Origin: Azospirillum sp. TSH58
GTDB taxonomy: Bacteria; Pseudomonadota; Alphaproteobacteria; Azospirillales; Azospirillaceae
Reading direction: 5' to 3'
Length of the DNA: 64,000 nucleotides
Assembly: GCF_003119115.1 (NCBI RefSeq)
Contig: NZ_CP022364.1
Span: 2,928,001-2,992,000 of the forward strand
Both the position numbers and the translations under genes were made by a program. Below are positions 20,002-28,792 of the stretch, in pieces. The notes under the pieces were generated by a model. The model was not told the DNA's origin. It did no database searches and was given only the letters and a program-made list of their open reading frames with translations. The number at the start of each line of letters is the position of its first letter. Position 1 is the first letter of the stretch.

Positions 20002-20749
20002 TCGCCACCTCCCGCGCCTCCAGCTTGTCAATGTTCGTCCGGTGGACGGAGAAGGTCAGGGCGACCACCCACGGGTTGGCGGCCCATGCGTCGGCGCCGT
20101 GGAGGCTTGTCCAGAGCCGGGCGAACACATCGCGTTCATCCTCGATGCTCGAGCCCTCCGGCATGCCGATGTTCACGGCATCCTCCCGCCACTGGAGCCA
20201 TTCGTCCGTGATGGCGCCCTCGGCATAGACGTCCTTGCGGGTGGTGTCCTGGAGGCGCTCGACCCGCACCTGCTCGACCACCAGCGTCAGGCGTGAGGCC
20301 CAGCGGGGCATGTGGATGGAGGGCTTCCATGGCCCGGTATACTGGGCGCAGCCGTGTTCCTTGTGGTGCAACTCGCCGTTGGCGTAGGCCAGCGTGGCGC
20401 CGTCAGCCGCATACTCCACACCGAGAATGCCGGGACCGGCGTAGGCGTCGGATGTGGCGAAGTTCTCCCGCACCCACAGCCGATCCCTGGGCTGGAATCG
20501 CGGCCTGATGTCGAAGCTGCCGCACAGGTGTCCAGCCGGCCGGTTCTGGAAGAGGGGTCCGGTCCATGCCTCGAAGGCTCGGCGCACCGGGGTCCGCTTC
20601 TCGACCGGCAACCACGACTCCTCGCCGAGCATGTAGTTGATCCCGCACTCGGCCGGCGGCTGCGGGACGAGTCGGCGCGTCTGCGTCTTCCTGCTGTCGA
20701 GGAGCGCCCGAACCATCGGCGCGCTGAAGATGATCGGGACGTCACGCAT
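19994..20749 (-). CDS. ASCH-like phage protein of the early operon
   Basis: A 251-residue protein starting MRDVPIIFSAPMVRALLDSR and containing KTQTRR near the N-terminus, RPRFQPRDRLWVRE in the middle and a PSIHMPRWASRLTLVVEQVR stretch. This combination is common in phage proteins with an ASCH/PUA-like fold, suggesting RNA or nucleotide binding. The ATG at 20749 overlaps the upstream stop, which argues for translational coupling. Function is unknown. Confidence 0.75.
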   Translation of the reverse strand: MRDVPIIFSAPMVRALLDSRKTQTRRLVPQPPAECGINYMLGEESWLPVEKRTPVRRAFEAWTGPLFQNRPAGHLCGSFDIRPRFQPRDRLWVRENFATSDAYAGPGILGVEYAADGATLAYANGELHHKEHGCAQYTGPWKPSIHMPRWASRLTLVVEQVRVERLQDTTRKDVYAEGAITDEWLQWREDAVNIGMPEGSSIEDERDVFARLWTSLHGADAWAANPWVVALTFSVHRTNIDKLEAREVAIG

Positions 20750-21053
20750 CGGTGGCCTCGATTCGATCGGCGATGCCCCGGACACTCGCCGCGCCCAGCT
20801 CGAACGCCTCGATCATCGCCCGGACCTGCCGGATGGCGTCTTCCAGGTGCATGCGGCGGTGGGGGCGATCTTCCAGCACGGCCAGCAGCTCGCAGGGCGC
20901 GAGACCACCGCGTTCGGCCAGCCGTTCGAGGGTCTGGCCGTGGTTGATCTGCGCCTGTGCCCTATGGGGCGCGACAAGGCTCCAGGGGATCGACCGGGGA
21001 GCATCCGCCGGCGGGCGGGCCGGGTAGAGGATGGGGAAGGTTCGGTCAGCCAT
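20742..21053 (-). CDS. Hypothetical early phage protein
   Basis: A 103-residue protein without a recognised domain. The second half (LERLAERGGLAPCELLAVLE, DAIRQVRAMIEAFELG) is predicted helical. The start at 21053 overlaps the upstream gene by eight bases and its stop overlaps the next start, so it is embedded in the coupled leftward operon. Confidence 0.65.
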   Translation of the reverse strand: MADRTFPILYPARPPADAPRSIPWSLVAPHRAQAQINHGQTLERLAERGGLAPCELLAVLEDRPHRRMHLEDAIRQVRAMIEAFELGAASVRGIADRIEATDA

Positions 21054-21858
21054 GGGAAGGCTCCTTCGTCTCGACCGGCGCGGTTTCCCGCAGCAGATCC
21101 TCCAGGTCGAATCCGTGCTCGGCGAGCAGGCCGGGCAGCCGGGCGGTGCTGTCGCCCAGCAGGAGTCCGGCGGTGGCAGCGCTGGTCATCGCGTCGTGGA
21201 GGCGAGCCAGGATCGCGGCATGGAGCCGGTGCATTTTGCCACCATGGTCGTGGGCCTGCCCAACCGCCCACATCAGGACGAAGGTCCACGTCTCGTAGAG
21301 CGACAGGGCGAGCTTGCGGGGGAGGGCATCGGACGCCGGCTGGGAGAGCAGGGCGGCGAGCTTGCGGAAGTCGCCGAAGGTCAGCGGGCGGCCCTTCTTG
21401 CCTGCCTCCCCGGACCGCAGCCACCAATCCGCCGACGCGCGAAGGACAGCGGCATCATCCGGCATGTCGATCTCGGCCATCCCGGCGGCGGCGACGAGAA
21501 ACGGCTCCAGCGCCTCCCGCATTCCGGCCTCTCGCGCCTGGGATGCGGAGAGGGAACCTTGCAGGCTGGATACTTCCGAATATGCGGCGTTTCGCTCAGT
21601 GACACAGGTCCGTGCATACGTGCGCAGGTATTCGGCCTCCTTCCGTAGCCGGTCCCGCTCGGCCAGGGCGCACTCCAGGCGGGTCGCGACCATTTCGGCG
21701 AAGTTTCCGACGCTGAAGTCGGCGTAGAGGGATGCGCCCTTCCTGCTGAAGCAGTCCGGGTGGTGTCCGGTGTCGGAGCAGAAATCGTTCCAGGCATCCT
21801 GCATAGCATCGCGCAGGCGGTCGCTCAGCGGGGCGGTGTCGGTGGTGGTCATGGTCAT
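21046..21858 (-). CDS. Hypothetical early phage protein with coiled-coil segment
   Basis: A 270-residue protein. The ATG at 21858 forms an ATGA overlap with the preceding gene; the longer upstream frame is a shadow of that gene. Residues around ECALAERDRLRKEAEYLRTY and EVSSLQGSLSASQAREAGMR look like a coiled coil. The rest is helical with no catalytic motif. Function is unknown. Confidence 0.7.
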   Translation of the reverse strand: MTMTTTDTAPLSDRLRDAMQDAWNDFCSDTGHHPDCFSRKGASLYADFSVGNFAEMVATRLECALAERDRLRKEAEYLRTYARTCVTERNAAYSEVSSLQGSLSASQAREAGMREALEPFLVAAAGMAEIDMPDDAAVLRASADWWLRSGEAGKKGRPLTFGDFRKLAALLSQPASDALPRKLALSLYETWTFVLMWAVGQAHDHGGKMHRLHAAILARLHDAMTSAATAGLLLGDSTARLPGLLAEHGFDLEDLLRETAPVETKEPSHG

Positions 21859-22220
21859 TCCCCCAGGACGCGGATCATGGTGGGGACCGCGTACGGGTGG
21901 CGCTCCGCCAACCACTCCGCCGCCTCGTCGTTGAATTGTGCGAGCCTCTGCCGACCGATGCTCACCAGTTCCGCCGCGGGCTTCCCGAGCAGCGTGGAAA
22001 CGGCCTCGTCGGTCAGGTTGACGTCGTCGTAGGTCCCGGCGGCGCACCAGAAATCGGCTATCCATCTGGTCCGCTCGTCCGTGGACATGGCCCGGATGCG
22101 CGCCTCATCACTGGCCGGGAAGCGCCCGACGTCGGCGAAGCCTTCCATGCCGCCGGGGCAGTTGTCGTCCACGACGAGGGTAATCACGATGTGCGTGGTG
22201 TCGGTCTGGGTGGTCATCAC
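21855..22220 (-). CDS. Hypothetical early phage protein
   Basis: A 121-residue acidic protein with a beta start (THIVITLVVDDNCPGGMEGF) followed by helices (LNDEAAEWLAERHPY-like end). It overlaps the genes on both sides by four bases. No family is recognised. Confidence 0.65.
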   Translation of the reverse strand: MMTTQTDTTHIVITLVVDDNCPGGMEGFADVGRFPASDEARIRAMSTDERTRWIADFWCAAGTYDDVNLTDEAVSTLLGKPAAELVSIGRQRLAQFNDEAAEWLAERHPYAVPTMIRVLGE

Positions 22221-22957
22221 TTCGCCTCCCCTGCGGAGGTGGAGGGGGCGGAGGGGAGGGGCCGAACCTCAACCCGGAGAGCGTCCCAGACGGCCTGGAA
22301 GGTGACCCACTTCGGGGCCGGCGTGTCCATCGTGAGCGTGACCGTCAATGGGCCGCCCGGCTCCTCACTGGCGGAGATGCTTCCCAGGGTGCCGTTCCAC
22401 CCCATCCCCTGTGCCGTGGGCGTGACAGACCACCCGTGGAACCACGCGAAAGCGCAGTAGGCCGCCACGTCGCGCGGGTCGCCCTTGTGGACGTGCTCGA
22501 CCAGCTTCGACACCAGCTCGTCGCGCCAGGCGTCCCGACGCCACCCGTCGCTGTAGCCGTACTTGGCTTCGGCCAGCCGCAGCTTGGCGGCCAGGGCTTC
22601 GGCGAAGGCGCAGACCAGCTTGGCGGTGTCGGAGTGCAGGCCATCCGGCATGGGGATGTAGCCGAGCGGGAGCGGGGCGGGTGCTACGGCGCGAGCGGTG
22701 GAGAGGGCCACCGGATCAGCAGGCCAGAACTGCCGCGCCCAATCGCGGAGGATGCGGTATCCGTCCTCCATCGTCGGCGCGTCGTATATCTCCTTAAGGA
22801 GGCTCTGAAGGCCGAGCATTTCCTTGCGCAGGAAGGCCGGATCGTCGGCGGGGGATGCCAGGGCGGTCTCCTGCACGGAGGAGCGCCTCGGCGCCTCGTC
22901 CCAGACATGCCCCTGGCGGTCTTCTTCGTCGTCCCAGATGTCATCGATATCGGGCAT
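22217..22957 (-). CDS. Phage protein with a conserved KYGYSDGW...DPRDVAAYCAF region
   Basis: A 246-residue protein with an acidic, low-complexity N-terminus. A central helical block reads LRLAEAKYGYSDGWRRDAWR, followed by a DELVSKLVEHVHKGDPRDVA stretch and AYCAFAWFHGW. This block is widespread in phage early proteins, including Ea22/DUF550-type proteins that I associate with nucleotide-pool or MazG-like functions. The resemblance is a recollection of motif, not a search. Its role here is unknown. Confidence 0.65.
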   Translation of the reverse strand: MPDIDDIWDDEEDRQGHVWDEAPRRSSVQETALASPADDPAFLRKEMLGLQSLLKEIYDAPTMEDGYRILRDWARQFWPADPVALSTARAVAPAPLPLGYIPMPDGLHSDTAKLVCAFAEALAAKLRLAEAKYGYSDGWRRDAWRDELVSKLVEHVHKGDPRDVAAYCAFAWFHGWSVTPTAQGMGWNGTLGSISASEEPGGPLTVTLTMDTPAPKWVTFQAVWDALRVEVRPLPSAPSTSAGEAK

Positions 22958-22967
22958 GGGTTTCTCC

Positions 22968-23405
22968 TCAGGCCGCAGGGACGGTGGACAGCGAGGGCAG
23001 GCCGGCAGATCCAGCCGCCGCCAGCCGCTCGACGACCTCCGGGCCGGTCCACCGCGGCGCGTTGTCGGGGTGGGTCAGGCCGAAACTCTTCAGGACGATG
23101 CGAATCGCCCTCATGGCATTAGGCGTCGGCTGCCCGCTGTAGCTGGTGAAGCTCCAGTCCCACATGTTCTTGACCGCTGTCGCTGCGCGCCGGGGAGCTT
23201 CCGGATCCGGGGCGCCACCCAGCGACACGCCGGTCGGCAGATGGGTCAGCACATGCCGCTCGGTGTCCTGGTCTTGGTGGACACCGAAGAAGCCTCGGGC
23301 CTTGCCGCTGACGGTCGCCCACCCCTTCGTGGTGATGATGCGGTACTCGGCATCGGTCCAGGTGCGGTGACCGATGGCGTCCGAGTTCAGGGGCTTGGTG
23401 TTCAT
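22968..23405 (-). CDS. Hypothetical early phage protein
   Basis: A 145-residue protein, MNTKPLNSDAIGHRTWTDAE and onward. It contains a WDWSFTSYSGQPTPNAMRAI segment and a C-terminal Pro/Ala-rich tail. No catalytic motif or known fold is recognised. The spacing to the next gene (10 bases) fits the operon. Confidence 0.6.
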   Translation of the reverse strand: MNTKPLNSDAIGHRTWTDAEYRIITTKGWATVSGKARGFFGVHQDQDTERHVLTHLPTGVSLGGAPDPEAPRRAATAVKNMWDWSFTSYSGQPTPNAMRAIRIVLKSFGLTHPDNAPRWTGPEVVERLAAAGSAGLPSLSTVPAA

Positions 23406-23415
23406 GTCGAACTCC

Positions 23416-23640
23416 TTACGCCTTGGGGGCGCCGATCAGGGCGCGCGGGCGCGAGCCGGAGGGGAGGTTGCCCGTCGAGATGCCCGACCGGTCACGGGCA
23501 GCAGCCAGCAGGTCGCGCCGCCGCTGCGGGGTGATCTGGCCGGCGGCGAACGCCCGGTCGATCCGGGTGCGCAGGGCCTGGAAGGCGTCGATGCGCTGGG
23601 AGAGCAGGGACGCGGGCGGGATGAGGTTGTGGGCTATGGC
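23416..23640 (-). other. Coding-like frame without a normal start codon
   Basis: Between the methyltransferase stop (23644) and the next gene, the minus strand has an open frame ending at a TAA (23416-23418). Its codons and residues are gene-like: LLSQRIDAFQALRTRIDRAF, then AAGQITPQRRRDLLAAARDR and SGISTGNLPSGSRP. An in-frame TGA lies just upstream and no ATG, GTG or TTG begins it. It may start at a rare codon, or be the remainder of a gene lost by frameshift. Confidence 0.35.
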
Positions 23641-23643
23641 CGG

Positions 23644-25863
23644 TCACTCCGCCGCGATCTGGCTGCTGGTGTCGACGGCGAGCGCGATCTCCAGCGGCTG
23701 GACCCAGATCCGGTCGCTGCTGAGCAAGAAGCTCTCGCCAGACCAGGCGAGCAGAAGCGTGCGGCCCATCACCGACGCCATGGCCGCGGCGGCATCGGGA
23801 GGGACCATGTTGCCGATGTGCTCGCGCCACGCCGCATCGCTGCTGCCGGCCAGCGTCAGGCAGGGGTTGTCGAGATCCACGAGGCTCTGGAGCGCGGCAA
23901 GCTCCAGCGTCGTGAACGGGCGGTGCCACGTCCCATCGGTGGCCTGGATGACCGCGACCATCTTCTGGTCCGGGGCGGGCAGGCCGCTGATCGGATCTCC
24001 AGCGACTTCCCGCGGGTCCGCAACGGACCAACGGCCGTTGTTGTTCTTCGGGTGGCCCGTCACGGCTCCGCTGGTTTCATCCCATCCCAGCACGCCGTAA
24101 TGCCCGCCCGTCGTGTAGGCCTCCTTCCCATCCCGGAAGCAGTCGGGCCGGGGATCGGCGACCGAGAAGGTCCCGTTGGGCGGCAGGGACTCGCCCGCAA
24201 CGGCGCCAGTGGGCTCGTCCCAGGTCCGCACCCCCAGCGCTCCGTTCCGGCGGTCGGTCGAGCAGCGCGGGTCCGCCACCGACAGGGCGCCCGACGTGAA
24301 GCCGTGGGAGGATGACGCGCTCCCGGTGATGGTCGAGGACGGATCGCCGTACGGGATCACCCGGAGCTTGCTGGTGTGGGCGTTCGGGTTCCACTGGCAC
24401 CGCGGGTCGGCAACGGTGAAGGTGCCGTTTCCCGGTCGCGCGGCGCCGGTCACGGTGCCGGCGGGCGCTTCCCACGGCCCGACGCCGTAGACGCCGTGGT
24501 GCAGGCCCTCCACCCGCGGGTCAGCAACGGCCATTCCTCCCGAAGTCGGACCCTGCCCGGCGGTGATCGTGGCGGAGGGCTCACCCCACCGCACGACGCG
24601 GTAGACGTTGTTGAACCGGCCGCGCTCGTTGTAGCGCGGATCAGCGACCGAATGCGGCCCCTGCCCAGGCGACTTCACATTGATGATGGCGCCGGTCGGC
24701 TGGTCCCAGGTGCGCACGCCATACTGGCCGTACTGATCGGCGCCCTCCGGGTGCCGCGGGTCCGCCACGCTGAAGGCCCCCGCCCCGGGGCGAGCGTTTC
24801 CGGTAACCGTCCCGGACGGGCTCTCCCAATCCTGAACCCCGAGATATCCGGTGCCTTCGCGGGTGCTGGTGGCGCGCGGGTCGGCCACGCTGAACCGTCC
24901 GGTGGTCGGGCCGGCGTTCCCTGTGATGGTCGGCGCCGTCCCCTCCCACGGCAGTACGCCGAGGATATCGTCCCGCCACCGGCCCGCCGGCACGATCCCA
25001 TAATCGGCCAGCACGCCGTCTTCGACACGCAGCCGGTTCAGCGACCGCCAGTCCGAACCGGCCTCGACGAAGGCCAGGCGAACCCACGTCTTCCAGTGCA
25101 GGGACGGCACACGATGCATTGGCCCGGCCAGCGGATCGCCGGGCAGGGGCAGGCGCTCCAGCACCTCGCCGACACCGCGCAGGCGACGCTTCGGCGGCTC
25201 GTAGAGGAACGGCGGCACCTTCGCCATGTGGCGGGCCACCATGAGGAACCGCTTGCGGCTCTGGGCCAGCCCACCGATCTCACCGCAGTCGTGGGCGGTC
25301 TCGGCGACGGCATAGCCGTAGCGGTGCAGCATCTTGATGATCTTGTCGAGCAGCCCGCGGCTGCGCTGGGCGATGCGGGGCACGTTCTCGAACAGGATCA
25401 GTTCGTTCGGATCGTCGCCCCAAGCTTCCAGCGTCAGGAAGACAGCCCGCAGCGCCAGCTCGTTGAGCGCGATGTACTTCGGCGCCTGCGCCGTCTTGGT
25501 GGAGATGAGACCGCTGTTCCCCTTGCAGGGGGTGGACATGAAGACGATGTGCGGGCGCTCGTTGCCGGCGGCGCGGCGGAAATCCTCCGCCGTTGCCGGG
25601 CGCCAATCCGCCGGCGGCTCCTTCCCATGGAAGGCGATGTACTGACGCCGGTCGAACAGGTCCAACACCGTGCCCTTCACGCCGGTCACCCTTTCCAGCG
25701 AGGTCGTGGCGACGGGATCGACGTCGACCGAGCCGATGCAGCGGAAGACAGCCTCCATCTTGCCGACGCGGGCCGTTCCGCGGTTGAAGCCCTTCACGCC
25801 GCCGCCGATGCCGCCGCAGACGTGAAAATGGCGGATTTCCCTGAATTCGGTCAGCATCGTCAC
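23644..25863 (-). CDS. DNA (cytosine-5) methyltransferase with eight internal repeats
   Basis: A 739-residue C5-methyltransferase. Motif I is near residues 13-22 (HVCGGIGGG), the catalytic Cys113 lies in STPCKGNSG, ENV is at 159-161, the motif VIII-like QSRKR at 201-205 and GNMVPP at 684-689, so the catalytic core looks complete. Between motifs VIII and X, residues 302-628 hold eight imperfect repeats of about 40 residues, each built as GV..W(D/E).P.(G/A)T(V/I)TG...(N)G.FSVADPR. This replaces a normal target-recognition domain. It could protect phage DNA against host restriction or modify host regulation. No cognate endonuclease gene is adjacent. Confidence 0.9.
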   Translation of the reverse strand: MTMLTEFREIRHFHVCGGIGGGVKGFNRGTARVGKMEAVFRCIGSVDVDPVATTSLERVTGVKGTVLDLFDRRQYIAFHGKEPPADWRPATAEDFRRAAGNERPHIVFMSTPCKGNSGLISTKTAQAPKYIALNELALRAVFLTLEAWGDDPNELILFENVPRIAQRSRGLLDKIIKMLHRYGYAVAETAHDCGEIGGLAQSRKRFLMVARHMAKVPPFLYEPPKRRLRGVGEVLERLPLPGDPLAGPMHRVPSLHWKTWVRLAFVEAGSDWRSLNRLRVEDGVLADYGIVPAGRWRDDILGVLPWEGTAPTITGNAGPTTGRFSVADPRATSTREGTGYLGVQDWESPSGTVTGNARPGAGAFSVADPRHPEGADQYGQYGVRTWDQPTGAIINVKSPGQGPHSVADPRYNERGRFNNVYRVVRWGEPSATITAGQGPTSGGMAVADPRVEGLHHGVYGVGPWEAPAGTVTGAARPGNGTFTVADPRCQWNPNAHTSKLRVIPYGDPSSTITGSASSSHGFTSGALSVADPRCSTDRRNGALGVRTWDEPTGAVAGESLPPNGTFSVADPRPDCFRDGKEAYTTGGHYGVLGWDETSGAVTGHPKNNNGRWSVADPREVAGDPISGLPAPDQKMVAVIQATDGTWHRPFTTLELAALQSLVDLDNPCLTLAGSSDAAWREHIGNMVPPDAAAAMASVMGRTLLLAWSGESFLLSSDRIWVQPLEIALAVDTSSQIAAE

Positions 25864-26342
25864 GCCCCCGGCGCAGCGCGGTTGTCCACCGCCGTGCGCT
25901 CGTCTTCAGGCGCCGTCATGTGCGCGGCATGCAGGATTCCCGTGGCCTTCAGCGAGTCGTAGGCGTCCAGATCGTGCACCTCAGCCACATAGGGCAAGGT
26001 GGCCGGGCGCGGCTGCTGGCCAGCCTTCCGGGCCAGATCGTGGGCATGTTCGTCGGGGTGCGTCTCGAAGGTCGGCGGCAGGTCGACCAACTCCGCCAGC
26101 ACGTAGGCTTTCGCCGTCTCGTCCCAACGCTTCAGCTGGTATTGCACGATGTCAGGGAAGGCGACGCGGCCGTCGGGGTGCACCTGCTCCAGTACCGTGG
26201 CCTCTCCGGGCGGCGGAGCCATGGTAGCGCAGGCGCGAAGGTGGCGGTTGGTGTGCCGGACCTCCTGTGTCGGCTCGAAGGGGCTGTTGAGATGCCGGCC
26301 GGTCGCGGTGATGCCGGTGCGGTGGGTCAGTTCGTCCATCAT
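25860..26342 (-). CDS. Hypothetical early phage protein
   Basis: A 160-residue protein starting MMDELTHRTGITATGRHLNS. The longer frame upstream is antisense noise from the next gene. It has a mid-section PDIVQYQLKRWDETAKAYVL and an acidic, disordered C-terminus. It overlaps the methyltransferase start by four bases. No function is recognised. Confidence 0.6.
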   Translation of the reverse strand: MMDELTHRTGITATGRHLNSPFEPTQEVRHTNRHLRACATMAPPPGEATVLEQVHPDGRVAFPDIVQYQLKRWDETAKAYVLAELVDLPPTFETHPDEHAHDLARKAGQQPRPATLPYVAEVHDLDAYDSLKATGILHAAHMTAPEDERTAVDNRAAPGA

Positions 26343-26350
26343 CGGCACCT

Positions 26351-26728
26351 TCAGGAGGTCAGGTCGTCGTGGGTGCCGGCGGGGCGGGCGTCGCCGTCCA
26401 CCACGTCGAACTCGGCATCCACGCTGGTTTTGTCGGGGGCGGGGAGGGCCGGGCGGACCTCCTCTGGCAGGTTCCATCGGTCGCTGGCCCAGCCCCTGGC
26501 GCATTCCTCGGTGCAGGGCCGGTAGGCGAAGAGGGCTTGGCCCGCGTAGAACTCGGTCAGGATCGGGGTGTCGGCCCCCGGACCGAACACGTCGATCCGG
26601 AGCATCTTGGTGCCGAAGCGCTCGACCTCACGGGCCAACCCGTAGCGGGTCCGGTGGCCAAGCAGCTCGACCTTCGCCCATTCGGCGGCCGTGGCGGCGG
26701 TCGCGGGGGTGCTGGGGGTGGCGTCCAT
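26351..26728 (-). CDS. Hypothetical early phage protein
   Basis: A 125-residue protein with an Ala/Thr-rich N-terminus, a compact central part (AKVELLGHRTRYGLAREVER, FGTKMLRIDVFGPG) and a CTEECARGW motif. The central part is reminiscent of small phage proteins with a beta-barrel, but I cannot name a family. It starts one base before the stop of the upstream membrane protein. Confidence 0.6.
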   Translation of the reverse strand: MDATPSTPATAATAAEWAKVELLGHRTRYGLAREVERFGTKMLRIDVFGPGADTPILTEFYAGQALFAYRPCTEECARGWASDRWNLPEEVRPALPAPDKTSVDAEFDVVDGDARPAGTHDDLTS

Positions 26729-27066
26729 CACGCGGTCTCCCCGGTGGCGCGGTTGTCGGCGACGGACGCGATGATGAAAAGGCTGATCGCGGCGACGCTG
26801 GCGGCCATGAACATGCCGGCGGCGGCCATGCCGATTACCAAGGTGAAGACGATGGACCGGCGCAGATAGCGCTGGGCGCGGGTGGAGGGGGTGGGCCGCT
26901 TCTCGGACGCGAGCATGACGAACGCGCCGAGGAAGTAGAGGCCGACGAGCCCGTAGGCGGCGAAGAACGCAACGTTCTCCGCCCACACGGGGAGGCCATG
27001 AACCGCCATCAGGAAAAGGGCGGCGGCGGTCATGGCTTCGATGGTCTTGATGATCGCGGCGCCCAT
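26728..27066 (-). CDS. Small multi-pass membrane protein
   Basis: A 112-residue protein with about three or four hydrophobic segments (MTAAALFLMAV; NVAFFAAYGLVGLYFLGAF; SIVFTLVIGMAAAGMFM; AISLFIIAS). It is encoded within the early recombination cluster, so it is probably not the lysis holin, but a holin-like or superinfection-exclusion role is possible. Start and stop overlap the neighbours. Confidence 0.65.
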   Translation of the reverse strand: MGAAIIKTIEAMTAAALFLMAVHGLPVWAENVAFFAAYGLVGLYFLGAFVMLASEKRPTPSTRAQRYLRRSIVFTLVIGMAAAGMFMAASVAAISLFIIASVADNRATGETA

Positions 27067-28778
27067 CAAGCAGCCTCCTGCTTGGCGGCCTTCACCTCGG
27101 CCAGCGGTCGCGCGATGCCGCCGTCGATCCAGTAGGACATGCCCATGCCCGCGGCCTGCAGGTCCGGCACGAGGTCGGGCTTGCCGAAGGTCATGCACAC
27201 CACGGCGGCGACGTCGGCGGCGCGCAGCATCTGGATCAGACCGCCGCGCCCCAGATGATCCAGCACGTCGGCGGCGTCGATGATGACCAGCCCATGCCCT
27301 TCCACCTTGGCCAGGGCGACCTGCAGGACGGCGCGCACGCGGAACTGGTCGCTGGAGAGCTGGGGTCCGAGACCGGACAGCAGCGGGTAGGCTCGCCCGC
27401 CATAGGTGACGGACAGATCCGGCTCGATCCGGACCGGCTGCCAGCCGGCGGCAGCGCACAGTTCAGCCAGCGGGCCGCCGTTGAAGGTGTCAAGCACCTT
27501 CAGCAGCTTCGCCTTGCGCAGGCCTTCCGGCGAAAGCAGGGTCTGCACCAGCGCGTTCACGGCCAGCTGCTTGGACAGCTCGTCCGCTTCCAGCTTCGCC
27601 TTCAGCGCGGAGTGCCGGCGCTGCGCCAGAGCCAGCCGGTCGCGCGCAGCCTGGACATCGGAGGCGCTGCCGGTGCCTCCCTTGGCCTTCAGGGCGGCCA
27701 GCTGCTGGGCGGCGTCGTGGGCCGCCTGATGCGCACGCTGGGCATCCGCCGCGGTCTGGTTGGCGGCGTCGAGCCGATTCTTGGCGTGCGAGGCGTTGCC
27801 GGCGGCGATGTTGATGGCCGTCTGGCGCTTCTTCAGCTCGACATCGGACAGCGTGGCAGCTTGGACCAGTTCCATGGTCGGGCCGTGCCCGTTTACCTGC
27901 AGAGCCGCTTTGCAGCAGGGGCAGGCGAGGGCGTCCGGCTGCTGTGCCGGGGGCAGATCGTCCAGTTCCCGCTTGGCGGACTTGTAGGCGACCTCGGCTT
28001 GCGACGCGACGACCTCCGCATCCATCGACGCCTTATGCAGGGACTCGACGTCGGCGGAGGCGGCGGTGAGGCGGTCGATCTCGGATTGATCCACCGCGGC
28101 GCCGGCGATGGCCTTCTCCAGGTCAAGCTGGTTCTCGCCAACCACCGACGACAGATCGTCCAGTTCGGCCTCGGTCAGATCGGCGGTCCAGTCCTTCGGG
28201 AGCCAGCCCTTGGCCTTCTCCGACCCATATTTCTCGCCGGTCACGCCCTCCCACCGGCCCTTGAACCGGGCGCCCTTGTCCTTCACGTCGGCGGCCTTGC
28301 CGTCCCAGCCGATGGCCTCGATGTCGGCCCAGACCTTCTCGACCACAGGAGCCGGAATCCCGGCATCGGTGAAGGCCTGCAGTAGGTCGTCCTTGTCGGG
28401 CGCGGTGTGGAGCGCCCTGGCAAGGAAGGTGGCGCGATCCTGCGGCTTCATGTCCACCAGATGCTCCAGCCCGGCGGCGTGGGCGTTGATGGCCGGCGGC
28501 GTGCCGTCGGTGATGAACTCGCACTTCGGCCAGGAGGCCGTGGCCTTGCCGGACTCGGACTGCACCACCGCATAGGCCGTTGAGCAGCCGGCGCGGACCA
28601 GTTTCCCGCCGTCCTTCTTCAGCAGCCCGCCGAGCTGGACGGTGCCGGTCAGCGCTGCGGCGAGGCCCTTGGCGATGCTGGACTTGCCCTGGCTGTTGCG
28701 GCCGGCGACCAGCGTGATGCCTTCGATCTCCAGGTCGGCACGCTCGACCACCTGGAAGTCCCGGATATTTGCTTTCAT
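27066..28778 (-). CDS. SbcC/RecN-like SMC-type ATPase
   Basis: A 570-residue ABC-type ATPase. Walker A is at 26-33 (GRNSQGKSS). Long helical arms follow, with a zinc-hook-like CPCC motif near residue 286, a degenerate signature (LSSDQFRVRAVLQ) and a Walker B strand HGLVIIDAADVLD in which the usual catalytic Glu is replaced by Ala. Rad50/SbcC-like proteins are frequent partners of phage RecT and nuclease genes, as here. It probably takes part in phage recombination or end processing; hydrolytic competence is uncertain because of the Walker B change. Confidence 0.85.
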   Translation of the reverse strand: MKANIRDFQVVERADLEIEGITLVAGRNSQGKSSIAKGLAAALTGTVQLGGLLKKDGGKLVRAGCSTAYAVVQSESGKATASWPKCEFITDGTPPAINAHAAGLEHLVDMKPQDRATFLARALHTAPDKDDLLQAFTDAGIPAPVVEKVWADIEAIGWDGKAADVKDKGARFKGRWEGVTGEKYGSEKAKGWLPKDWTADLTEAELDDLSSVVGENQLDLEKAIAGAAVDQSEIDRLTAASADVESLHKASMDAEVVASQAEVAYKSAKRELDDLPPAQQPDALACPCCKAALQVNGHGPTMELVQAATLSDVELKKRQTAINIAAGNASHAKNRLDAANQTAADAQRAHQAAHDAAQQLAALKAKGGTGSASDVQAARDRLALAQRRHSALKAKLEADELSKQLAVNALVQTLLSPEGLRKAKLLKVLDTFNGGPLAELCAAAGWQPVRIEPDLSVTYGGRAYPLLSGLGPQLSSDQFRVRAVLQVALAKVEGHGLVIIDAADVLDHLGRGGLIQMLRAADVAAVVCMTFGKPDLVPDLQAAGMGMSYWIDGGIARPLAEVKAAKQEAA

Positions 28779-28792
28779 GGACGTCTCCCGGA

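Noticed and set aside
24376..25962. A 528-codon plus-strand frame across the methyltransferase
   Set aside because: It is the antisense shadow of the methyltransferase, whose catalytic motifs are unmistakable. The apparent internal repeats mirror those of the real gene.
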